Of a stretch of 64,000 bases of DNA, positions 42,371 to 50,095 are shown in pieces. Below the pieces are notes generated by a model. That model saw only the letters and a program-made list of their open reading frames with translations, had not been told where the DNA came from and ran no database searches. A program made the position numbers and the translations under genes. Source of the stretch: Streptomyces sp. SID12488 (GTDB lineage: Bacteria > Actinomycetota > Actinomycetes > Streptomycetales > Streptomycetaceae); assembly GCF_010548275.1 (NCBI RefSeq), contig NZ_JAAGLT010000015.1:1-64000 (forward strand), read 5' to 3'. How positions within the stretch are numbered: position 1 is the first letter of the stretch; the number at the start of each line of letters is the position of its first letter.

Positions 42371-44659
42371 ATGAGAGACACGAGCCTGCTCGTCGCAAGC
42401 GCCGCGCTCTTTAGCGCCACCATCGGATTCATTTTTATTCTGCGCTATCGCGATCAGCTTTCCCGAGACACTAGCCGTGTGACCTACCGGCTCGACTTCC
42501 CACGTGACCTGACCATCCAGCAGGTGACAGCCTTCCTGCACGCCCTCACTCGGCTGCGACCGTCGCGAGGCTGGCTCTACGGTCGGGACAGTGCGGTCTT
42601 CGAGTGGGTCGGCCGGCCCGGCAGGATCGAGTACCGATTACGTGTGCCCGAGCACCAGGCCGACGTACTGCTACGGCAGCTGCGCGGCATCGTGCCCAAT
42701 CTGCGTACCGCCCCCATAGACGCTCCAGCCTTGCCCCGAGTGCGCTGGTTGCGGCGCATCCACCTCACCACCACTGCCCGCCCCCTGCGGACGGACTTGG
42801 CCGAGGCATTCGCCACCAGTCTGCTCAGCACGCTTCAGCCGCTTGGCCGAGACGAGCTGCTGCTCTACCAACTGGTCGTCTATCCCGTCCGCACCCCACA
42901 GCCATCCGTGCCGCATCGCAGCACCACTGGCACGCAGGTGGGACCGGCCTGGCTCCATCGGCTCGGTCAACTGCTGACCGCCGCTCCACCTGCCCCGGTG
43001 GACAAGCAGGCCGCGGCCGACTTCAAGGCCAAGACCGCCGAGCCTTGGTTCGGAGTGGTCGGCACCGTCGGGGCCACTGCGGCTGACCGTCCTCGTGCTC
43101 ACCTCCTGGTGGGCCGACTCATGGCCACGCTGCATCAGCTCGACCAGAACGGTGCTGCCCTCGTTCCACGCTGGCTGCCGTCCCGTGCTGCCGATTGGCT
43201 GGCCCGGGCCGCCACGAGAACCGGTACTGCTCGCATCCACGTCAATGCCCGGGAGGCAGCGACCCTGCTGAGCTGGCCGTTGGGCGGGCCGACCGTTCCG
43301 GGGCTGACACTCAAGGGTGGCCGGACCTTCCCGCCCTCATCGGAGTTGCCGTCGTCTGGCCGCATTCTCGGAACTGCGACGTACGACGGGCTGCAACGGC
43401 CCATCGCCATCGCAGCAAGCGATGCCCTGATGCACCAACTGATCACCGGGCCCACAGGTTCCGGCAAGTCCACGTTGCTGCTCAACGAGTTGACCCAGGA
43501 CATCCAAGCCGGCCGAGGCATCGTCCTGCTCGATCCCGGCGGCGACCTGGCCCGCGACGTGGCCGACCGCATCCCCGAGCACCGTACGGGCGACCTGATC
43601 TACGTGGACGCCGCCGACGACCAGTTGGTGGGCATCAACCTTTTGGACTGCGCGCCGGAAGATGCCGAGCTCGTGGCCGACCAGATGTTGGAGCTCATCC
43701 GCGCCAATGCTGACAGCTGGGGTCCTCGCCTGGAGGAACTGCTTAAGGCAAGTCTCGTGCTCCTGGCCGCCACGCCGGGCATGACTCTGGTGGAGCTGCC
43801 GCCCGTCCTGACCGACTACGGCTTTCGTGCTTCCCTGCTGGCCGACCTCGATCCTGCCTTCGCCCCGACCGTGGGAGCTTTTTTCTCTCGCTTCAACGGC
43901 TGGAGCGAAGGTGAACGTGGCCAAGCCGTCTCCGCGGTCATCAACAAGGTGTCGCCCCTGACCGACCGACGCCAGCTGCGCGCCATGATCGGTCAATCCC
44001 ATCCGGCCTGGACCATGCAGGACGTCATCGATCAGGGCAAGATTCTGCTGGTAGCCCTGCCGTCTGGTCTGGCTGGCTCGTACGCCGTTGACCTGCTCGG
44101 CGGGATGATCATCAGCATGGTGTGGAACGCGGCTATGCGTCGTGCCGCCGTCGCTCGCGAACACCGCCGTCGGACGTCCCTGTACATCGACGAGGCTGCG
44201 CGCTTCCTGCGCAGCGGCGTCGACCTAGCCGACATGCTGGCTCGGGCCCGCGGCCACGCTCTTGAAATTGTCGCCGCGCTTCAGCACATCACGCAGGCTC
44301 CTGCTCGACTCCGGGCCGCCCTACTGAGTGAAGCCCGGACCAAGGTCGTGTTGCAACCCGGAGCCGATGATGCCGTCACCCTGGCCCGTGCCCTGGGTCC
44401 GCTGGTGAAGCCTGAGGACCTGCTGACCCTGGAGCCGCGTACTGCCGTCGTTGTGATTGTCGTCGGTGGGCAAGTTAGCCCGCCCGTCACCATCGCCACC
44501 AACCCACCACCCGAAGCTACTGGGTGGGGAGAGGCTGCCCGCGCTGCCTCTCGCCTGGCCTACGGCCGGGACCGCACCGCGGTGGAGCATGAGATTGCGG
44601 CCAGGCAGGATGCCGTACGGCCAACCCCTGGGCCGCGTTTGGCCCGCCCGAGCGCGTAG
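42371..44659 (+). CDS. VirD4/TraG-like conjugative ATPase (module 2)
   Basis: The 762-residue protein has an N-terminal membrane helix (about 5-25), an N-terminal domain, Walker A GPTGSGKST near residue 360, Walker B SLYIDEAARFL near 600 and the following RARGHALEIVAALQH. It is a clear paralog of the ATPase at 32,988, sharing the order of domains and the motif before Walker A (RPIAIA), but it is diverged and has its own strong promoter. ATG 42371 follows GGAGG. A Replic_Relax gene follows. Confidence 0.82.
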   Translation: MRDTSLLVASAALFSATIGFIFILRYRDQLSRDTSRVTYRLDFPRDLTIQQVTAFLHALTRLRPSRGWLYGRDSAVFEWVGRPGRIEYRLRVPEHQADVLLRQLRGIVPNLRTAPIDAPALPRVRWLRRIHLTTTARPLRTDLAEAFATSLLSTLQPLGRDELLLYQLVVYPVRTPQPSVPHRSTTGTQVGPAWLHRLGQLLTAAPPAPVDKQAAADFKAKTAEPWFGVVGTVGATAADRPRAHLLVGRLMATLHQLDQNGAALVPRWLPSRAADWLARAATRTGTARIHVNAREAATLLSWPLGGPTVPGLTLKGGRTFPPSSELPSSGRILGTATYDGLQRPIAIAASDALMHQLITGPTGSGKSTLLLNELTQDIQAGRGIVLLDPGGDLARDVADRIPEHRTGDLIYVDAADDQLVGINLLDCAPEDAELVADQMLELIRANADSWGPRLEELLKASLVLLAATPGMTLVELPPVLTDYGFRASLLADLDPAFAPTVGAFFSRFNGWSEGERGQAVSAVINKVSPLTDRRQLRAMIGQSHPAWTMQDVIDQGKILLVALPSGLAGSYAVDLLGGMIISMVWNAAMRRAAVAREHRRRTSLYIDEAARFLRSGVDLADMLARARGHALEIVAALQHITQAPARLRAALLSEARTKVVLQPGADDAVTLARALGPLVKPEDLLTLEPRTAVVVIVVGGQVSPPVTIATNPPPEATGWGEAARAASRLAYGRDRTAVEHEIAARQDAVRPTPGPRLARPSA

Positions 44660-44822
44660 GTCCCTGTCGCTAACCCTGTCCCAACGTGTCAGCGCTGCGC
44701 GGCCGTTCCTATCTGTTGATCCCGCCACCGTGCGTACGACATTTAGACGTTCCTCATTGACCAACGTCGCTAACCCCTAACTCCGAGGAGTCCGCGCTAT
44801 CGGTTCTGCCACCCATCCACCC

Positions 44823-45617
44823 TTGATCCTCAGCCGTCTCAGCCGGCTGGACGAAGACCTCACCTCGCGTGAGCGCCTGGTCCTGGAGACGCTCGCCATC
44901 ACGCGAGTGGTGACGGCAGAGCACATTGCGTACGTCGTCTTCGGGGATGAGGAGCGCGCGACCGCTCACCGTCTGGCCCACCGGCATCTCCAGCGCCTAA
45001 CCAAGTTCGGTCTGGTGCGTCGATTCGCCAACGCTTCCTCTGGCCGCAAAGCTGGCCCAGCTGGCTACGTGCACGTCCTGACCAGTGCGGGACTCACTCT
45101 GACCGGGCACGCCAGCGGTCCCGGCGCTGGCCAACGTCGAGCCTGGCGACCGTCGCCTCCCAAGCTCAGGCACTGGCTCGCCATCTGCGATCTCTACGTC
45201 AGGCTGGTGATCGAAGCCCGCAACGGCGGCCCTGCCGTGCGCCAGTTCCTGGTCGAGGCCGATGCCCGGCGCACCTACTGGGACTCTGCTGGCCGCAGGC
45301 GCTCGATCCAACCCGATGCCCTGGTCCGGCTCGTCGCCGGCGACCTGGAGTTGTCCTGGTTCGTCGAGATCGACCTGGCCACCGAGAGCCCCGCCATCCT
45401 GGCGAACAAGTGTCGTGCCTACTGCGCCTTTGAACTGTCCGGGCTGGAGCAGGAGCGCCACGGAATCTTCCCCGGCGTGCTGTTCATCGTCCCGGACGAC
45501 CACCGCGCCCGACGCATCGCTCGCGTCATCGCCGACCAGCCGCCCGAGGCCCGAGGACTCTTCCGGGTCACGACAGAGGCTGCCGCTCTGGCCGCCCTGC
45601 GCGCCTCCGGCTCCTGA
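44823..45617 (+). CDS. Replication-relaxation (Replic_Relax) family protein (module 2)
   Basis: The 264-residue protein shares the layout of its counterpart at 35,162: a winged-helix opening (TSRERLVLETLAITRVVTAEH, then LAHRHLQRLTKFGLVRRF) and a later LSWFVEIDLATES motif like FFIEVDRAN in module 1. TTG 44823 is used for lack of a better start; CCGAGGAG lies about 35 bases upstream, so the true start may differ. It follows the module 2 ATPase after 163 bases. Confidence 0.75.
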   Translation: MILSRLSRLDEDLTSRERLVLETLAITRVVTAEHIAYVVFGDEERATAHRLAHRHLQRLTKFGLVRRFANASSGRKAGPAGYVHVLTSAGLTLTGHASGPGAGQRRAWRPSPPKLRHWLAICDLYVRLVIEARNGGPAVRQFLVEADARRTYWDSAGRRRSIQPDALVRLVAGDLELSWFVEIDLATESPAILANKCRAYCAFELSGLEQERHGIFPGVLFIVPDDHRARRIARVIADQPPEARGLFRVTTEAAALAALRASGS

Positions 45618-45666
45618 CCCCGACTTGCTCTGCCCGTCCACACCACCTACGAGAAAGGAGTCCGCC

Positions 45667-45996
45667 ATGCCGCGTACTCACATGACCTTGCCTGAAAAGC
45701 CCAGATGTAAGCACGAAGTGCACCGAAGTCGGCCGCGTTCCTCCGTCGACATCGCGGCGTACTTCTACGGCGAGCAGACCGTCTGCCCCGACTGCGTGAA
45801 AGACCTCGCGATCCCGTACTACCAAATTTCCAACCCGGACCGATCGACCGAGGACATCCTCAACGAGGCCGCCCTCAAGGCTCGGATCGACCGTCACGCT
45901 GAGGACAGCTTCAACTCGCACGAGTTCCCCAAGGTGATCTTCGCGCCGGATATCGCCGGTGGCGACTACTGCTTCGTCTGTCTTCGTTCCTTGTGA
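45667..45996 (+). CDS. Small Cys-rich protein, 109 aa
   Basis: Strong ribosome site AAAGGAG before ATG 45667. The product contains KCKH-like Cys and His residues early, then VCPDCVKDL and, at the C terminus, YCFVCLRSL, so it may bind zinc. It is the first of four plasmid-type genes with near-identical AAAGGAG or AGAGGAG ribosome sites. No family recognised. Confidence 0.55.
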   Translation: MPRTHMTLPEKPRCKHEVHRSRPRSSVDIAAYFYGEQTVCPDCVKDLAIPYYQISNPDRSTEDILNEAALKARIDRHAEDSFNSHEFPKVIFAPDIAGGDYCFVCLRSL

Positions 45997-46131
45997 CCGC
46001 CCAGGCGGACGTCCACCTGACCAGCTGTTCCAGGCCGGCTGGCTGGGCGGGCGTCTGCCCGGGGCCCCTTGAGTACTGAGCCTCACTACCGAAATCAGTG
46101 CTCGTTCTTTTCCATTCGGAAGGAGTCAGCC

Positions 46132-46719
46132 ATGACTGAGCTGACCACCGAAGCCCTGCGGACGCTTCCGCCGCAGGACCTGGCCGAGCTGCTGCCGGCC
46201 GCTGTCCAGATCGGTGAGGTGAACGGGGTCGTCCTCCGGGTCGCCGACACCGACCTGATCGAGGTCTACTTCGCCGGACGTATCTCGGTGTACAGCACCA
46301 AAGTCCTGGAGATCCAGCCCGTCACTCACCCAGTGGCGCGTGCGGCTGCCCTGCGTGATGCCGTCGAGGCCCTGTCCATCTGCCGCCAGGTCGCCATTCA
46401 GGCGCACGCCGATCAGCGCCAGTCCCACATCGAGGTGCTGGAAGCTATCCGGCAGTACGCCGTCGACCGGCACGAAGAGGGAGAAATCTGCCGCGGCGGC
46501 CTGGAGGACTTCTTGATCTCCTTCGGTTTCGTGCCGTACGAGAGCCGTGTCCGGGTCGAGTACACCATCACCGGCAGCTACGAAGTCAATCCCGGCAACG
46601 AAGCCGCCGCCGAAGAAGACGCCCTGAAGTACCTCCGGCCCGACCTGTCGGGCCTCGACGACGTCGATGACGACACCTCCACGTACGAGGTCTCGGGAGT
46701 CCAAGTCTCGGAGGCGTAG
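46132..46719 (+). CDS. Hypothetical protein, 195 aa
   Basis: Soluble acidic protein with ATG 46132 behind GGAAGGAG. It starts MTELTTEALRTLPPQDLAEL and ends with a run of Asp, Thr and Ser. The central part (HPVARAAALRDAVEALSICR) is helical. No family recognised; gene order suggests a plasmid or integrative-element maintenance cluster. Confidence 0.55.
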   Translation: MTELTTEALRTLPPQDLAELLPAAVQIGEVNGVVLRVADTDLIEVYFAGRISVYSTKVLEIQPVTHPVARAAALRDAVEALSICRQVAIQAHADQRQSHIEVLEAIRQYAVDRHEEGEICRGGLEDFLISFGFVPYESRVRVEYTITGSYEVNPGNEAAAEEDALKYLRPDLSGLDDVDDDTSTYEVSGVQVSEA

Positions 46720-46827
46720 CCCGCCAAGGGGCAGCTTCCCAGGCGGCCCATCTGACACCAGCGGCGGTCCCACCTGTTGCTGGTGTCTCCCCAGCTACCT
46801 GGCATCCCCATAGAGAGGAGTCATGTC

Positions 46828-47010
46828 ATGGACCTCACCCTGAAGATCACCTTCGAGCCCGAGGACGGTTCAGACGCACTGCTGGCCCGTTGTTGGCTGG
46901 CGGAGCAGATCCGGTTCTTCACCGGTCTGCCCATCACCGGCTACGCCAACGCCCTCCACCCAGCAGCCAACTTCCACATCACCGAGCTGACGTACGTCGA
47001 CAGCGACTGA
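46828..47010 (+). CDS. Small hypothetical protein, 60 aa
   Basis: ATG 46828 follows AGAGGAG. The 60-residue product begins MDLTLKITFEPEDGSD and has no membrane segment. It belongs to the same cluster as the genes on each side. Confidence 0.5.
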   Translation: MDLTLKITFEPEDGSDALLARCWLAEQIRFFTGLPITGYANALHPAANFHITELTYVDSD

Positions 47011-47103
47011 CTGCACCTTCCACATCCCATCCGGGGAGTCCGGGCACCTCCAGGTGCTCAGACTCCCCGGTCCCATTTCTCGACCCACGAAAGGACGCCC
47101 GTC

Positions 47104-48087
47104 ATGCCTGCCAACGTCGAGTCGATGTTCTCCGTCAGGGAGATGCCCTGGCACCGTGAAGGGCTGGTCCTCGACCAGCACCCCAAAACCTGGGACGAGG
47201 CACGGCAGCTCGCCGGCCTGACCTGGGACCCCATCACCGAGGCCGTCTACGAACTCCGCGGCATTGATGAGTACGGTCAGCCGATCTACGCGCCCATCAA
47301 GGGCTGGCAGCGCATCGCCCGCTCCGACACCAGCGCCACCCTGTGGATCAACCGGGACTCCTACGCCGTCATCGATCACGGCGAGATGGGCGCCATTGTC
47401 GAAGCCGTTCTGGCTCAACCGAACGTTACGTGGGAGACCGCGGGCGTCCTCGATGAGGGTCGCTCCGTCTGGTGCCTGGCCCTGCTGGACGAGCCCATCG
47501 TCCTGCCCGGCGACGACACCATTACTCTGCCTTACCTCGCCATCACCAACCGGCACGGACTACCCGGAGGCTGCACCGCCCGCGCGACCGCCGTCCGCAT
47601 CGTCTGCGGCAACACCTTCCGCGCCGCAGAGCTGGAAGGAGACCGCACTGGCACCACCTTCTCGTTCGTGCACAAGCACGGCTGGCGTAACCGCGTCGAC
47701 GAAGCCCGCGACGCTGTCACCGGCGCTCGGCGCGAGATGCGGGCTTATGAAGAACTGGCGCGCGAACTGCTGACGTTGCCCGTCTCTACCCGGCAACGCG
47801 AGCTGTTCGTCAGGGAGTTCATCCCTATGCCGCCCGCCGGCCTTGTCACCGACCGGGTTACTAATAACGTCGAGGAAGCCCGCCAGGCCGTCCGCGCCAT
47901 CCTGGCCTCCCCGACCACCGCTCCCGTCGCCCACACTGCCTACGGGCTCGTACAGGCCGCAGGAGAGTACCTGGACCACGTCCGACGTTCCCGCACCTGG
48001 GAAACCAAACTCAACCGGACGCTCATCAAGCCCGAGCCGCTCAAAGCTCAAGCCCTGAAGGTCGTACGGCAGATTGTCAACGTCTGA
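47104..48087 (+). CDS. DUF932 family plasmid/phage-type protein
   Basis: The 327-residue protein fits DUF932, a family found on plasmids and phages: an N-terminal MPWHREGLVLDQHPKTWDEA, a central YAVIDHGEMGAIVEAVL, and the GCTARATAVRIVCGNTFRAA core. Family function is unknown. GAAAGGACG precedes the ATG. It ends the module 2 gene cluster and is followed by a hairpin. Confidence 0.8.
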   Translation: MPANVESMFSVREMPWHREGLVLDQHPKTWDEARQLAGLTWDPITEAVYELRGIDEYGQPIYAPIKGWQRIARSDTSATLWINRDSYAVIDHGEMGAIVEAVLAQPNVTWETAGVLDEGRSVWCLALLDEPIVLPGDDTITLPYLAITNRHGLPGGCTARATAVRIVCGNTFRAAELEGDRTGTTFSFVHKHGWRNRVDEARDAVTGARREMRAYEELARELLTLPVSTRQRELFVREFIPMPPAGLVTDRVTNNVEEARQAVRAILASPTTAPVAHTAYGLVQAAGEYLDHVRRSRTWETKLNRTLIKPEPLKAQALKVVRQIVNV

Positions 48088-48102
48088 CTTCATACCAAAA
48101 AA

Positions 48103-48127
48103 GCCTCCTCGGTATAACCGAGGAGGC
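48103..48127. terminator. Hairpin after the DUF932 gene
   Basis: GCCTCCTCGGT at 48103-48113 pairs exactly with ACCGAGGAGGC at 48117-48127 around ATA. On the minus strand it is followed by a T run (AAAAAA at 48,097-48,102 on plus), so it is a good minus-strand terminator and perhaps a bidirectional one. Confidence 0.7.
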
Positions 48128-48181
48128 CGCTTCAATATTGCAGTGATTCACCACTTCGTGGCATAAAGGAGGTACTGCCAG

Positions 48182-48355
48182 TTGATTAATGCCAAGAAGC
48201 GGGAAGAAGATGCGCTGGACGCTGCTCAAAAGCTGGCGGCACGCGAGCTAGGAACGGGCGACTCGCTGGTTGATTATGTGAAAGTTTTATACGCAATGGA
48301 TCAGGAGTCCAAGCTAGCTAAGCGATTACGGGGAGAGGGTGATGACAAGCGATGA
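48182..48355 (+). CDS. Small protein upstream of the serine recombinase, 57 aa
   Basis: A TTG-started frame with an excellent AAAGGAGGT ribosome site, reading MINAKKREEDALDAAQKLAA at its start and ending GEGDDKR. Its end overlaps the recombinase start by 14 bases, so the two are probably co-translated. The product is helical and highly charged. Small proteins next to serine recombinases may be directionality factors or regulators; that is a guess here. Confidence 0.6.
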   Translation: MINAKKREEDALDAAQKLAARELGTGDSLVDYVKVLYAMDQESKLAKRLRGEGDDKR

Positions 48356-50021
48356 TCTTTTAAAGCAGCAACTGGATCAGGTGGAGCGGCTAGTTGTAAG
48401 TCAAGAGCCGTGGCTCTTGCTGGTGGCTCGCGTATCCGATCCTGAGCAGGTTGACGCCCTGCCGGCCCAGGAGAAACGTCTCAGAGCCTATGCGGCATCA
48501 AAATCGATGCCGTCCATATATGTTGAATTTGACGAGTCAGCCTACAAGGGCAGGCGACTGCGCTTTAGGGAACTCGTGATCGATCCCATCACTAGAGCGC
48601 AATCGCTCGTCATTGTTGTCTTCGACAAGATTGACCGTTTCAGTCGAGACTCGTCAAGCCTTGAGAAGGTACTCTTTGAAGACCTTCGAAAGAAGGGGAA
48701 GATTGAACTGCACTTCCCATCAGATAACTTATACGTCCACCAGGACTCGCCAGCCCCTGACTTGTTTCGACTCAACATCGGTGTCGCTTTGTCCAGCTAC
48801 TTCTCTGGCTCCATTCGCGACAACGTGCGGCGACGCTTTGAGGAAATTGTCGAGGGGAGACGTGAGTGGATTAGTCGTGCTCCGTATGGATACAGGAACA
48901 TCGACACGGGGATTCCTGTTGACGGACGAGTCGAACGAGGAAAGAAACGTAAGACCAAGAAGGATATAAAGCCGGACGAGGAACTGCGTAATTTTGTTGT
49001 CATGGCGTTCGAGCTTCGGGCAACAGGAATGTCCCTTAAAGCTGTAACGGCTCGCTTGAAAGAAGCGGGCATGGTGTCAAGAGGGAAGCATAAGCCGATT
49101 ACCGTAGAGCAGATTCACCGCATACTGTCCACTCCGTTCTATGCGGGCTTCATGTCGTACCGAGGAAACCTCTATCCGCACCGCTATGCCCGAATGATTC
49201 CGGGGTGGCTTTGGTACAAGGTTCAATCGGTTAACAAGCGGCGATCGGCGAAGCGGACGAAGTATGCGTCCAAAGAGCACCTGTATCGAGATTTTATAAC
49301 GTGCCACGTGTGTGGCTATACAGTGCTGACAGACGGGCCCAAGAAAGAGAAGTACTACTACCTCAAATGCACGGAATACGGTGAGCCTCATGGTGCCAAG
49401 TGGGTCAATGAGGATGTGATTACGAGGCAGATTGCAGAACGACTCTTTGGAGCCTTACTGATTCCGGATAGCACCGCCGGCTGGCTCTTAAAGAAGTTGG
49501 AGGAAGGCGAGGAAACAGATCTTCAGCACCAGATTCGCAAGGCTCGGCAGCTACGGACCGACCGGAATCATATTGATGACGAGATCATGGACATGTTCCG
49601 TGACCGCGAGAGTTTCAAGATTAAGCCGGAGCTCTTCAACCGGATCGTAGCGGAGAAGAATGCGCGTCAGGCTGGGATTGACCGCGAGATAGAGAGCTAC
49701 ACGAAGGAAGATAGAGGGAGGTTAACCGCGACCGTAGCTGACCTCATACGGCTGGCGAGGAGTGCCGCTGAGCTTTTTATGGATCGTGACGTCTCGATAG
49801 AACTGAAGCGTCGACTGCTTCGCATTCCACTCTCGAACTTAACTTGGGATGGGAAAAATGTGTACTTCAAGCTGAAAGCACCATATGAGGCGATCCTTTT
49901 GTGCCAAAAAAACCAAATATGGTACCCCTTAGCGTCCAAGTTTAGAACTGAGCTGAGAGGCGAGATTCTAGACCTTAGCGATGACATGGACTTCCGTATG
50001 CTGCGGGACGACGTGCTGTAA
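48342..50021 (+). CDS. Large serine recombinase (site-specific integrase)
   Basis: The 559-residue enzyme has the serine-recombinase catalytic domain (ARVSDPEQ with the nucleophile at about Ser32, VFDKIDRFSRD). A recombinase domain follows (APYGYRNIDTGIP, STPFYAGFMSYRG), then a zinc ribbon starting CHVCGY, and a coiled-coil region. Such enzymes integrate and excise phages and mobile elements by a phosphoserine mechanism. ATG 48342 or GTG 48339 can start it. The gene is much lower in GC than its neighbours, indicating foreign origin. It is the only integrase seen and so the best candidate for insertion into comM. Confidence 0.92.
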   Translation: MTSDDLLKQQLDQVERLVVSQEPWLLLVARVSDPEQVDALPAQEKRLRAYAASKSMPSIYVEFDESAYKGRRLRFRELVIDPITRAQSLVIVVFDKIDRFSRDSSSLEKVLFEDLRKKGKIELHFPSDNLYVHQDSPAPDLFRLNIGVALSSYFSGSIRDNVRRRFEEIVEGRREWISRAPYGYRNIDTGIPVDGRVERGKKRKTKKDIKPDEELRNFVVMAFELRATGMSLKAVTARLKEAGMVSRGKHKPITVEQIHRILSTPFYAGFMSYRGNLYPHRYARMIPGWLWYKVQSVNKRRSAKRTKYASKEHLYRDFITCHVCGYTVLTDGPKKEKYYYLKCTEYGEPHGAKWVNEDVITRQIAERLFGALLIPDSTAGWLLKKLEEGEETDLQHQIRKARQLRTDRNHIDDEIMDMFRDRESFKIKPELFNRIVAEKNARQAGIDREIESYTKEDRGRLTATVADLIRLARSAAELFMDRDVSIELKRRLLRIPLSNLTWDGKNVYFKLKAPYEAILLCQKNQIWYPLASKFRTELRGEILDLSDDMDFRMLRDDVL

Positions 50022-50056
50022 GAAGAAGCATGGCTTACGTCCGGACTGCCTCGCCT

Positions 50057-50080
50057 CTAATACGCCGAAGTCAGTAAAGG
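50057..50080. repeat. 24-bp inverted repeat, left copy
   Basis: Bases 50057-50080 are the exact reverse complement of 52058-52081. This copy lies 36 bases after the recombinase stop and 15 bases beyond the stop codon of the minus-strand NTPase gene. Confidence 0.95.
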
Positions 50081-50095
50081 GCGTGTCCTCGTCTC

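Noticed and set aside
50022..50095. Right attachment site of the comM element just after the serine recombinase
   Set aside because: Integrases often lie at an element end, but no comM 3' sequence follows; unrelated genes continue to the window edge.
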